From positions 122,622 to 135,767 of the forward strand of contig CAMPET010000012.1 of the NCBI GenBank assembly GCA_946803715.1: a stretch of 13,146 bases of DNA, given 5' to 3'. Each line of letters starts with the position of its first letter. The stretch's first letter is position 1. The position numbers and the translations under genes were made by a program. A model generated the notes under the pieces. That model worked only from the letters and a program-made list of their open reading frames with translations. It ran no database searches and had not been told where the DNA came from. The stretch comes from Beroe ovata (taxonomy: Eukaryota; Ctenophora; Nuda; Beroida; Beroidae). This document shows positions 1-9,666 of this stretch, piece by piece.

Positions 1-31
1 TGTGTGTGTGTGTGTGCGTGTTTGTGTGTGT
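1..31. repeat. TG microsatellite
   Basis: The window opens inside a (TG)n run with a few C and T interruptions. Its left end is cut off by the window edge, so its full length is unknown. Confidence 0.9.
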
Positions 32-1268
32 TTTGCGCGATATCTGCCTCCACACAACTGTACGTTAGATTTAAACATACACACACAGCAGGCATAAGTC
101 ATTAAGTCAATGTTGACAAGCGAACTCAGAAGGGAAGAAAAAAAGTTTTAACTGATCTTCGAGTTTCCTGTAGATATGTATCATTGTTTCAGGAAAGGGA
201 GATTAACACAGCAAGACTTCATACCGGGCAAATTCATCTTGAGCATATTGAGGGATTTCACTACAACCCAAATAGCTCTCCGTATCAAGGGAATGATGAG
301 CCGATCGTAGCGGTCTATTATACGAGAAAGATTACACACAGCATATGCCAATCACTACCATCGCTGTAGAGAGAGAGAAATAGAAAGATGGGATTGTGAT
401 CTAAAAAGTTGGGACCAACGGCACTATTTACCGGCATGTAGGTAAATATATACGACTTGGAGACATATAATGGATCATTCAAACGATCACATAATACATG
501 CTTTGCGATATCTATAATAGCGTAGGGAAATGGTTTGGGTCGTGTTTAGGAAGAACCATGGGAGATAGAGGTATGACGATGAGCTCAGTATCAACAGCAG
601 AGCACACAGTTAGTCAAACTCTTTACATAGTTACAACCACTACTTTCCTCATCGATCATTCTACCAGTCTTCAGATAAAAGTAGAAAAGAGACAATACAT
701 GTGGGATATGGGGAGAAGCAATCAACAGAGAACCCTCTTGTGAACCCGGTACATTGTTCATTGTAAAACATCATTTAAACCAGGATAATCACTAGGCATG
801 ACCTCAGGGATACCGATTTACAATTAGATGGAACCAGCCCTCGTAAATGTCTTGTTTTCTCTAAAGGTCCGCAATTTTCTGGGGAAACGTCACAAAATTT
901 TCAAGATCAAGTCATTGGTATAAGATCACCAATAAAATTACGCTCCAAGTGGGTAATCCCTTATCAGCTGTACCCACCTTCCGAACTGTGTACAATATGC
1001 ATCCGTCCAGGAAATCATTATAGCTATGCATGTGCGCGCACACGTACGCGCGCGCGTGGCGCTGCATTATGGCGTCATACAGTGGGAATGGCCGCATAAC
1101 GATAATTTATCCGCGCGCTCCTGTGAATTCTGGAATAATAGCAAAGCAAAGAATATTTTTACAACGACGCTCATTAAGCAGCAGCGTGCCTGTGAAAGAC
1201 ATGTGTGACAAAACGCCACAATTTGGTTTGGCACTTATGCATTAGTGCATTACTGCAACGTAGGAGTA
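32..1268. other. No supported gene; AT-rich DNA with one GC palindrome
   Basis: About 1.2 kb with only short open frames (for example 184-369 and 498-743). None of these shows a recognisable domain. At 1031-1042 there is a perfect 12-bp palindrome, TGTGCGCGCACA, followed by an alternating CG run to about 1057. Such alternating purine-pyrimidine DNA often derives from a TG microsatellite. The stretch could be intergenic or intronic. Confidence 0.5.
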
Positions 1269-1666
1269 CGTCAGAACAGGCCTGTGTGACGATAGGTAAC
1301 CTAATCGTCACAACTTGCTGACACCACTGCATAACCGTGACGTAGGAATGCTACCGATGGAATTCGTTGACACCAGTTCGTCAGAACAGGCCTGTGTGAC
1401 GATAAGTAACCTTATCGTCATAACTTGCTGACACCACTGTATAACTGTGACGTAGGAATGCTACCGATGTCATTCCTTGACATCAGAACGTCAGAACAGG
1501 CCTGTATGACGATGAGTTAAACCCATTCGTCACAACTTGCTGACACCACTGCATAACTGTGACGTAGGAATGCTACTGATGGAATTCGTTGACACCAGTT
1601 CGTCAGAACAGGCCTGTGTGACGATAATTAGCCCATTCGTCATAACTTGCTGACACTACTGCATAA
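1269..1666. repeat. 110-bp tandem array, about 3.6 units
   Basis: Units begin with CGTCAGAACAGG at 1269, 1379, 1489 and 1601, giving periods of 110, 110 and 112 bp. The fourth unit stops near 1666. Each unit holds the palindrome ACAGGCCTGT (changed to CAGGCCTGTA in unit 3), then a short inverted repeat built on TGACGA...TCGTCA, then a conserved CTGACACCACTG block, a GACGTAGGAATGCTAC block and a GAATTCGTTGACACC-like block. Copies are about 85-95% alike by eye, so the array is moderately old. No open frame runs through it. It could be a minisatellite or amplified pieces of a small transposon. Confidence 0.9.
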
Positions 1667-2130
1667 TCCAAAGTCTTATCTATAGAGGTGATACTAGCAA
1701 ACATAGCAAAATACTGGATATCGATTTTCTAATCCAAAGATTGACACAAGAGATGGAAGAGTCTAAACTGTGAATCATCAGCGGTTACCCTACAGATGTA
1801 AGGCCCTCCCCTGTCAACTGCGATATGGATCTTAGTATCAGCAGGTGGCAGGAGAGAACGGAGGGGATTCCAACCACCGTACCCCTCACAGCTTACAACT
1901 GCCACCCAGAACTTGGGAATTCTGAGCTCCACAGTTTAGATGGACGGGGGGATTGAAGATAGGAATCAAAGGAAGGGTAGTTCTGAATGAAATAATGAAT
2001 CAACATAAAACTACTAAATAGATTAACAAAGACACAGACTAAAGATATAGATATGTCCAAATCAATGTCAAGTGACTAATACAGTATATTGCCCCGAGTG
2101 AGTACACTAAGCTGATCCAATTGTTACGAA
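1667..2130. other. Segment separating two parts of the 110-bp array
   Basis: About 464 bp of sequence unlike the repeat lies between a unit cut after CTGCATAA (1666) and a unit resuming at TGACGTAGG (2131). These two points are only about three bases apart in the repeat consensus, as expected for an insertion into the array. I see no clear terminal inverted repeats or target duplication. On the minus strand, 1932-1729 is an open frame of 67 codons with no ATG start and an in-frame stop just upstream. It has coding-like composition but no family I recognise. Confidence 0.5.
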
Positions 2131-2189
2131 TGACGTAGGACTGTATGAATGCTACCGTTGGAATTCCTTTGCACCAGTACGTCAGAACA
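2131..2189. repeat. Detached partial copy of the 110-bp repeat
   Basis: This stretch matches the second half of the repeat unit and the start of the next: TGACGTAGGA, then GAATGCTACCGTTGGAATTCC, a CACCAGTACGTCAGAACA block. It carries a small extra insertion (CTGTAT) after GACGTAGGA and is more diverged than the main array. Confidence 0.75.
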
Positions 2190-2446
2190 TGACTTACACC
2201 GAGATAATACGAATAATTTCATACTCACGCGGCAGTAGCTCGGTGAGATGGCAGTCGGCTCCAGTACAGACTTCCCGTACACTCAGTTCCAGTACAGACT
2301 TGGCAACTAGTCCCAGATCATTTGACATGGCTGTGAAGTCTATTAGCTACGTTAATAAGCAATATCTCCTAGATAAAGAGCTACCTTATCTGCAATCTGT
2401 GTACAATGAAACAATTGACAAATTCAGGAATTCCTTTGATGTTTGA
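2190..2446 (+). CDS. Possible 3' exon of an unidentified gene (weak)
   Basis: An open frame of about 85 codons ends with TGA at 2446. Its last 40 residues (about 2327-2443, starting FDMAVKSISYVNKQ) have a coding-like make-up: charged residues mixed with aliphatic and aromatic ones. Several CAG acceptor-like sites lie inside the frame (about 2232-2300), so the true exon would be shorter than the open frame. A canonical AATAAA follows 170 bases later at 2615-2620. The string LPYLQSVYNET resembles the cytochrome P450 K-helix, but the required ExxR arginine is absent, so I make no P450 call. The frame may simply be chance. Confidence 0.18.
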
Positions 2447-2614
2447 AACATATCGATAGCCGTTTATAAGCAAAGTATCATTCAAATCTCGTGTTTTCTT
2501 CTTGTATAACAGCAATTACTCTGATTGACACAAATCAATCACAAATCATACTGTATATTTACATTGTTCCAACATGATAGCAACCCAACAAAGAAACAAG
2601 AGACAATGAAACTC

Positions 2615-2620
2615 AATAAA
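2615..2620 (+). terminator. Candidate poly(A) signal AATAAA (plus strand)
   Basis: Canonical hexamer 170 bases past the stop at 2446. It has meaning only if that frame is a real 3' exon. The downstream sequence is not strongly GT-rich, and in AT-rich DNA the hexamer is common by chance. Confidence 0.2.
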
Positions 2621-3005
2621 TATATCGGCAATAGGGGTATTACCACAAAGACGATCTCTTTTAGGAATTTACCGTCGCTGTTACATTCTTTTTTGCTCTT
2701 TTTTCAAAATTGGAACATCAATAATTGTCTGAGGTAAGATATATATCTATCTAAAGTCATTGAAATTGGCGGAAACTGAACTTGACTTATAGTATGTTTC
2801 ACAAAACTCACACACAGAATCATGATACCGCTTGTTTAACAATTATAACATCATTGAAATACCATTACATCATTCATATTCAAATACGATGATGATGCCT
2901 GATGGAACACAATTCATATACATTGAAATTTTCCAAATGTAGGATAAACAAAATTAATAAATCAAGTGAATGTGTGTGTTTGTGCTCGCGTGTGTGTCTC
3001 TGTAT
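2621..3005. other. Likely 3' UTR / downstream region of the ATG8-type gene
   Basis: This stretch follows the minus-strand ATG8 stop codon. It begins with a TG/CA-rich tract at 2971-2998. I noticed no AATAAA or ATTAAA on the minus strand in this interval, so the transcript end cannot be placed. A plus-strand open frame at 2525-2737 shows no recognisable product. Confidence 0.4.
2971..2998. repeat. Interrupted TG/CA microsatellite
   Basis: A short TGTGTGTG run, interrupted by CTCGCG, lies 8-35 bases past the ATG8 stop codon, so a 3' UTR would carry it as a CA-rich tract on the transcript strand. Confidence 0.7.
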
Positions 3006-4742
<1,737 letters not shown>

Positions 4743-4760
4743 GGTTAATCTAGCCAAGAA

Positions 4761-4793
4761 TAATTAATATTCATGAATTATATTCATTAATTA
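4761..4793. repeat. AT-rich inverted repeat upstream of the ATG8 start
   Basis: TAATTAAT (4761-4768) and ATTAATTA (4786-4793) are inverted copies flanking a smaller palindrome, ATTCATGAAT. The element lies 19-51 bases upstream of the ATG. It therefore probably sits in the 5' UTR or core promoter. The TAATTA cores are homeodomain-type motifs, though they arise easily in AT-rich DNA. Confidence 0.4.
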
Positions 4794-4802
4794 TGATTAA
4801 CT

Positions 4803-4810
4803 TATTTATA
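4803..4810 (-). promoter_or_regulatory. Candidate TATA box for the ATG8-type gene
   Basis: The minus strand reads TATAAATA here, about 60 bases upstream of the ATG at 4742. A start site 25-30 bases downstream would leave a 5' UTR of about 30 bases. Position and sequence fit, but housekeeping autophagy genes often lack TATA boxes and this region is AT-rich. Confidence 0.3.
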
Positions 4811-5430
4811 AAAATTGATGAACTAATTTTGAGCAATGATACACATTGCCATGGTTGCACAATCTTGTCAATCTTGTCAATGTGTGAATATATGTCATAC
4901 CCAAAACAAAGCAAGACCAGTTTTTAGTCAACCATGTTTCTACTCTTCATAAAAATAAGTAAGTAAATTATTCTTCAGGATTATATACCAGATATACTCT
5001 GCTCCTTTTTATGAGCTCTAGGGACAAGCCTTGTTTACAAATTCCTATTTTCTAAGTAGCACTTGCAGTGTCATTACAAATTCCTGATTACAACTTGGAC
5101 TAAATTCTGACTAAAAATTGAAAGGTAAATAAACAAATTGAAATACAGTAACATAATGATTTTTAAGAAGAAATAAATAGAATAAATTACATAACCACTT
5201 TTACAACATAAGTAACAATATCACAATGAGTAATACAAGGAAAATGTAAGTATATCCAGTGATTTTTTAAAAGAGAGTAAATTACATTACCACTGTAACA
5301 TAAATGTTAAGTACCTACATTGAATAAACTTTAAACTTAAATTTATATCATGTATCCATCCACTGTTGTCGGGCAATGCTAGACGACTGATGCTATAGTA
5401 GACAGCCAATTAGTTTAGGGACAGTTCACA
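4811..5430. other. No supported gene; AT-rich DNA with a diverged duplication
   Basis: A short direct repeat, AATCTTGTC twice, lies at about 4861-4879. A diverged tandem duplication is visible: TAAATTACATAACCACTTTT at about 5184 is echoed by TAAATTACATTACCACTG about 95 bases later, each preceded by a TGATTTTT(T)AA stretch. No coding signal is seen. Confidence 0.5.
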
Positions 5431-5555
5431 TATTACGTAATCAAAATTTCGGCAGTTTTACCCCCCTCCCCCCTCCATAATCATCCGTAATCAAAGCACA
5501 AACCCCCCTATCAGGAGGGAAATATAATGCAATCACACGCCCACCCTCCCCCCTT
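5431..5555. repeat. C-rich patch with repeated CGTAATCAAA, probable old interspersed repeat
   Basis: CGTAATCAAA occurs at 5436 and again at 5486, 50 bases apart. Three C-rich tracts follow or lie between, at about 5460-5476, 5503-5508 and 5539-5554. A C-rich, TACGTAATCAAA-bearing module of this kind looks like a decayed non-autonomous transposon, but I see no clean terminal repeats or target duplication. Confidence 0.35.
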
Positions 5556-5852
5556 CTGACGGAAATGGACAAAGGGATATGATATATAGCCTTCTCCAGT
5601 GGATTACTGGGGTCGGGGCATTGGGCAAAATGACTTGCTCTGCTGTCTGTTAGTGTTCAGATCTCTAGGTCGAGGGGCAACCTTGTACATTTTGATCCAG
5701 AACTTGACAGACATGCCTGTAGGATGTTCACAGACTTGCTTACACTCGCCCTATAGGCTGCTTTCTGCTTTGATTGTGTAGTATGCCAACTGTTATTCAC
5801 AGTATTGTATCCGGCGGAGCCTCTTGGCCATTTAGAATGGAGTACTGAATTT
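5556..5852. other. No supported gene
   Basis: A 60-codon plus-strand frame (5599-5781) is present. It shows no domain or splice context that I can support. Confidence 0.4.
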
Positions 5853-6370
5853 GTACGCTCAGTAGAGAGGATACACAGTAAGTGTTTCTTTGAAGGGAGT
5901 ACAGTTAGTGCTATACTTAGTTGTATACAGTGAGTATATGCTTGGTAAAATGGGGCACAGTGAATGATAGCGATATACAGTGAGAATACACTCAGTAGAA
6001 GGGAGCACAGTGAGTGCTAGCAATATACAGTGAGTATACGATCAGTAGAAGGGAGCACAGTGAGTGCTAGCAATATACAGTGAGTATACACTCATGAGAA
6101 GGGAGCACAGTGAGTGCTAGCGATATACAGTGAATATACACTCAAGAGAAGGGAGCACAGTGAGTGCTAGCAATATGCAGTGAGTATACGATTAGTAGAA
6201 GGCTAGGGGGCACAATGAGTGCGGTATATAATGAGTATACGCTCAGTAGAAGGGAGCAAAGTGAGTGCTAGTGATATACAGTGAGTATACACTCAGTAGA
6301 AGGAAGCACAGTGAGTGCTGGTGATATAAAGTGAGTATACACTCAGTAGAGGGGAGCACAGTGAGTGCTA
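5853..6370. repeat. 50-bp minisatellite, about 10 units
   Basis: The phase marker AGAA recurs at 5997, 6047, 6097, 6147, 6197, 6248 and 6298, giving a 50-51 bp period. A typical unit reads AGAAGGGAGCACAGTGAGTG, then CTAGCAATATACAGTGAG, then TATACACTCAGT. The left end (5853-5995) is degenerate and the right end stops cleanly at about 6370. Central units are the most alike, a usual sign of ongoing unequal exchange in the middle of an array. Each unit carries two CAGTGAGT motifs and a CACTCA...TGAGTG inverted pair. It is not coding in any frame throughout. Confidence 0.93.
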
Positions 6371-6696
6371 ACCTGCAGACATTTACTTACCTATCATATT
6401 ATTAGCCACGTGATTATAAATTGTGTTTCAAACCGGTGCTTAATGAGCTCATTACACATTGCTGAAGTGTCATGTGATCTGATAATTACACCCATAATAC
6501 ACCCATAATACACTTTCAGAATTGAACATTTCTCAATTCAAGTTGTTAGAGAGGGTTGATAAATTCAATATATGGTACATCAGTACAAATTTGATCCTCA
6601 ATATATGAAGTGCAGACTATTTGACCCTGTAAGTAATTGTCAAGATGATGGAGGAATTAACCTGTTTTCATATTCCACACTGATGATTTGTAGAAA
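6371..6696. other. No supported gene
   Basis: AT-rich DNA. A short tandem repeat, TACACCCATAA twice, lies at about 6486-6508. Nothing else was noticed. Confidence 0.4.
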
Positions 6697-6733
6697 TGTA
6701 GGACTCTCATGCAATATATAAGAGAGTCCTACA
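6697..6733. repeat. Perfect 12-bp stem hairpin
   Basis: TGTAGGACTCTC (6697-6708) and GAGAGTCCTACA (6722-6733) are exact inverted copies around a 13-base AT-rich loop. The stem is too short for a normal animal pre-miRNA. It could be the relic of a small inverted-repeat element. Confidence 0.6.
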
Positions 6734-6938
6734 ATATAAGAGTGTTATATGCATGTATATATACCAACAGGCAATACCAACAGTACTATAACACTATCAG
6801 AATAGATTGCTCTCAATAGAGATACTTGTGCCATTGATCTGTATTAGTCTTCTCCCAACAATTCTAAATGTCGGAAATTTTTTGTACTAGTTCTTGACAC
6901 ATAAACTGAAGCTTCAAACCACTGATGAGAATAAGTTA

Positions 6939-6952
6939 GCGCCGCGCGGCGC
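6939..6952. repeat. 14-bp GC-only palindrome
   Basis: GCGCCGCGCGGCGC is a perfect palindrome made only of G and C, followed by GCGC, within AT-rich DNA. It is the densest CpG cluster in this part of the window. Confidence 0.6.
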
Positions 6953-7298
6953 GCGCAAGACGATCGGAGAGAAATTAAACAGTTGCAGTCAAAATGAGTT
7001 ATCTTGTTTGCGGTTATCAAATAACATGAACATATTATGACAAAATGAACATTGCAGCTAGGGTAGGGATAAATCCTGAAATCCTACAAATAAATCAGAG
7101 GTTTTAGACCAAATAAATTGATGTTGTTTATTGAATATCGGCAATTTTGGAATTTCTGGTGAGCCATGCTGATCTTGAGCTAAAGTGATCAGGTCTATTC
7201 ACAAGAATGTGGTTGAGAAGAGGAAATTTTCAATTCAAGTCAATTCTCATGACAATATCAAATGTGTAACTGCCTTGGAATATGAGAAATTAAGCTAT

Positions 7299-7403
7299 AT
7301 TATAATAGGACCTGTTGATGTGATGCGTACTATGAGCATGTCACAACAGGTGTAATTTAACTCCTCTGATGAGGCGTCTTATGTTGGCTATCCCTATTAT
7401 AAT
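7299..7403. repeat. Nested inverted repeats, possible MITE-like element
   Basis: An outer perfect 11-bp pair, ATTATAATAGG (7299-7309) and CCTATTATAAT (7393-7403), encloses an inner 7-bp pair, CCTGTTG (7311-7317) and CAACAGG (7344-7350). I see no convincing target duplication, so insertion by a transposase is only suggested. A CTGATGAG string inside is not a hammerhead ribozyme, because the GAAA half of the core is missing. Confidence 0.4.
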
Positions 7404-8239
7404 TTGGCATTCTCTCTATAATTTCTGTGAGTCACGGCGTGCGTGTTGCTATGGGAATAAGATGTAGTTGGAAGGATGCATGTGCAAAAGGTAGTAGCCT
7501 GTTGGCTCATTTCTTATGGTGCTGTTTCGATTACGTTGCTCTCTCTGTTGATAGGAGAAACAAGAGTTGCACGTGCAGTTTGATGTGCGCGCAATGACAG
7601 TCTGATATAGATGATACGTTTCTGTTTTGAACTGAATCATCGACCACACTGGATGACGTGTTGCTTTGATTGTTTTCGATTTGGAATCTGGATTTAAGGT
7701 ACTACGTTGGATACGTTCAACATCTTTCACAATACGTTAGTCGTTTTATTATCGCCCATGCATTGATGTTTATCGTGACTACTTGAGTACTTGACGGGCT
7801 CCCTAGTATTTTCTATAATTTATGGTTTTTGAGTGTATTTGGCACATTTTATCCCCTTCCTGCATGTTCTTAGCGTCCCCACTTGAAGTATTTCTGTCGG
7901 TATTCTTTTAAAATTGTACCATGATGACCAGCAATCTCTCCTCTTCAATTTTGTTGTATACAAGTAGATTGTCCATGCACAGACCTCCCTTACTCTCTAG
8001 GACCTCTTAAGTCTGGTCACACACCTAAGGGTGAGTCCATTGGTGTGAGGTGGGATTTGGGAACAAACCTGGATCTAGATCTATCATCGACAATCGACAT
8101 GCAACCACTAGTAGGATTGCTCCCTACACTCGCTGGCGGGATTTTATCCCAGGCAAGAATTACTATCATGCGGTGCCTATGGTAGTGAAAGCCCTACAAG
8201 CAACCACTGGTGGGACCGAGATTCTCTCACCTTAATTTT
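7404..8239. other. No supported gene
   Basis: The longest frames are 7730-7449 on the minus strand, which has no ATG start, and 8050-8235 on the plus strand. The second runs up to the N at 8240; its last 40 codons look somewhat coding-like, but I recognise no family. The sequence left of the N may not be truly adjacent to the sequence on its right. Confidence 0.35.
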
Positions 8240-8240
8240 N
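8240..8240. other. Single undetermined base, probable assembly join or gap
   Basis: The only N in the window. It interrupts the open frame to its right just where homology would be expected to continue. A single N may stand for a gap of unknown size or for one ambiguous base. Confidence 0.8.
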
Positions 8241-8657
8241 ACCATTTTTGTTGATGAACTTCTTTTGGACCTGAATACCATTTTCAACCACAGTCTTCTC
8301 TAAAGAACTTGCTTCCACATTTGCACTGCTAGCAACAACAAGCAGAGACTTAACTCTCTCTCTATCCAGCCATACATTTCCAGAATTCTGTGGGTTGCTG
8401 GTAATGGGGGGAATTAGACCAGGTGAATCTTGAGAATATGAAATTGGGGTTAATTCACTTACAAGTTGTGGAGGGTTAGAGGCGTGGGTGTTTGAAGACA
8501 CAGAGGGAACAATCTCTTGATTTGTTTTACTAACAACAGCCCGCAATAACTTTTTGATTTCTGTCACATCATCAGCAAGGTTTGATATGGAGGGGTTTTT
8601 TATGGTAGTGAATGTAAGGTACCTAACTTTATGCAACTTGTGTTGGTTCAGAACCAT
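8241..8657 (-). mobile_element. Partial open frame resembling a LINE ORF1 (clipped by the N)
   Basis: The frame starts at ATG 8657 with an in-frame stop shortly upstream, and stays open for 139 codons to the N at 8240. It begins with about 30 residues that include a helix-like stretch (DDVTEIKKLLRAVV). A Ser/Pro/Asn-rich linker follows, and then a block starting KSLLVV with VEASSLEKTVVENGIQVQKK and FINKNG. That last block resembles the fold start found in ORF1 proteins of CR1/L2-like non-LTR retrotransposons of marine invertebrates, where an 'NKxGD' turn is typical. This is recognition by pattern only. No reverse transcriptase is visible in the window, so at most this is a fragment. A small host gene exon is the alternative. 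Confidence 0.35.
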
Positions 8658-8986
8658 AACCAAAATATGCCATCATTATTTAATGTTTGAATATCCACAG
8701 GTTTACTCACAAGTAATACAGAATATTTAACCAATCTTGAATGTATGAAGTTGAATTGTCTTTCTGAAGGGGTGGATGATATGGATAACATCGAATGAGC
8801 ACATGCATATTCTCTATACCTACACTCATTTGCAAATATACACTAAGACCTAAGTTGTCTCAGATGTTGAATACCAAACCCAGTTCTCTGTCCCCCACTC
8901 TTCCCCTTCTCCCCAACAGTCGGGTCACAATTCATTGAATATCAGGGTGAGTACTATAGAGCAAGTAGGAAAAACAATAGTTTATT
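8658..8986. other. No supported gene
   Basis: About 330 bp of AT-rich DNA with one C-rich stretch near 8890-8915. No coding signal was noticed. Confidence 0.4.
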
Positions 8987-9237
8987 TTATCCATTTATAT
9001 TACAAGGCAAATCAAACATATCAAAGCGTTGGGTATCCACTGCCTTCGTGTGTGAATAGAAAAGCATTCTCGTTGCACGGTCGCTTTCTATCAAGTTGTC
9101 ATTTCTGACATTAGAAACTGCCAGGGATGAATCAACGCATTCAGCTGTGTGTACCGTTTTTTTAAACCTGGGTATCAGGTCCCCGGTTATACCAACCACA
9201 GTGCAATGCAGGTGCTGCATTTGATGGTCTGTAGGAA
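8987..9237 (-). CDS. Possible terminal exon of an unidentified gene
   Basis: On the minus strand a good acceptor (CTTTCAAATTACAG, AG at 9239-9238) opens an 83-codon phase-1 frame ending in TAA at 8987. AATAAA (8986-8981) directly abuts the stop. The residues look coding-like, for example TVVGITGDLIPRFKKTVHTA followed by CVDSS, and later RATRMLFYSHTKAVDTQRF. I do not recognise the family, and I could not find a convincing upstream exon with a matching donor. An inactive transposon fragment or a chance frame are the alternatives. Confidence 0.25.
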
Positions 9238-9239
9238 CT

Positions 9240-9666
9240 GTAATTTGAAAGTGAGCATGACATCTTTCAGATCGCAGTATACCAGTGCAATCTAATGAGG
9301 TGTGGGTTTAACTTCTGGAACAGCCATTGATGAATTCACTTGTTTGCTCCTTTGATGTCTCAGTTTTTATATTTCCCTCTATAAAAAATCCACGGTGACA
9401 GACTACTGCTGCCAAGTCTAGAAGCAATTTTTACCACTGTCATCTTTGAGAAATATTCAAACTCAATATTTGATTAACCTAAGTTAATGTAATCTTTACA
9501 GTTCCGATGCTGTAATCAGATTCATTTGAGGAGCTGGCTATTGTGAGTTGAATGAAGCTAACACTGTTATCAAGGCCCAAACAATAACAACAAAAGATGG
9601 TGGTTTGAGGCCAAAACATGCTAACTTTATTTTCCTCAAAACAATATATGTATATCGAGCTTTGAC
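9240..9666. other. Upstream region of the cysteine protease gene
   Basis: No coding signal. A branch-site-like TGCTAAC (9619-9625) is followed by TTTATTTTCCTC. TATATGTATA (9645-9654) lies very close to the first ATG. Either a 5' UTR intron or a proximal promoter is possible, and the sequence does not decide between them. An in-frame TAA at 9622-9624 prevents extension of the protease frame further upstream. Confidence 0.4.

Noticed and set aside
184-369. A 61-codon plus-strand frame after an acceptor-like TTGTTTCAG
   Set aside because: The acceptor is plausible and the residues are mildly coding-like, but there is no recognisable family, no matching donor and no partner exon.
2330-2443. Cytochrome P450 K-helix-like string LPYLQSVYNET
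   Set aside because: The K-helix needs ExxR; here the fourth position is Asp (ETID). No other P450 motif, such as the haem-binding Cys loop, is in the window.
7364-7395. Hammerhead ribozyme core (CTGATGAG at 7365)
   Set aside because: No GAAA follows a closable stem II. A second CTGATGAG near 6922 likewise lacks a matching stem before its GAAA.
7449-7730. A 93-codon minus-strand frame
   Set aside because: It begins at a GTG rather than ATG, has no recognisable domain, and its low-complexity Asn/Arg/Ser content fits chance.
8050-8235. A 61-codon plus-strand frame ending just left of the N
   Set aside because: It has no recognisable motif and lies beside a probable gap, so both its end and its context are unreliable.
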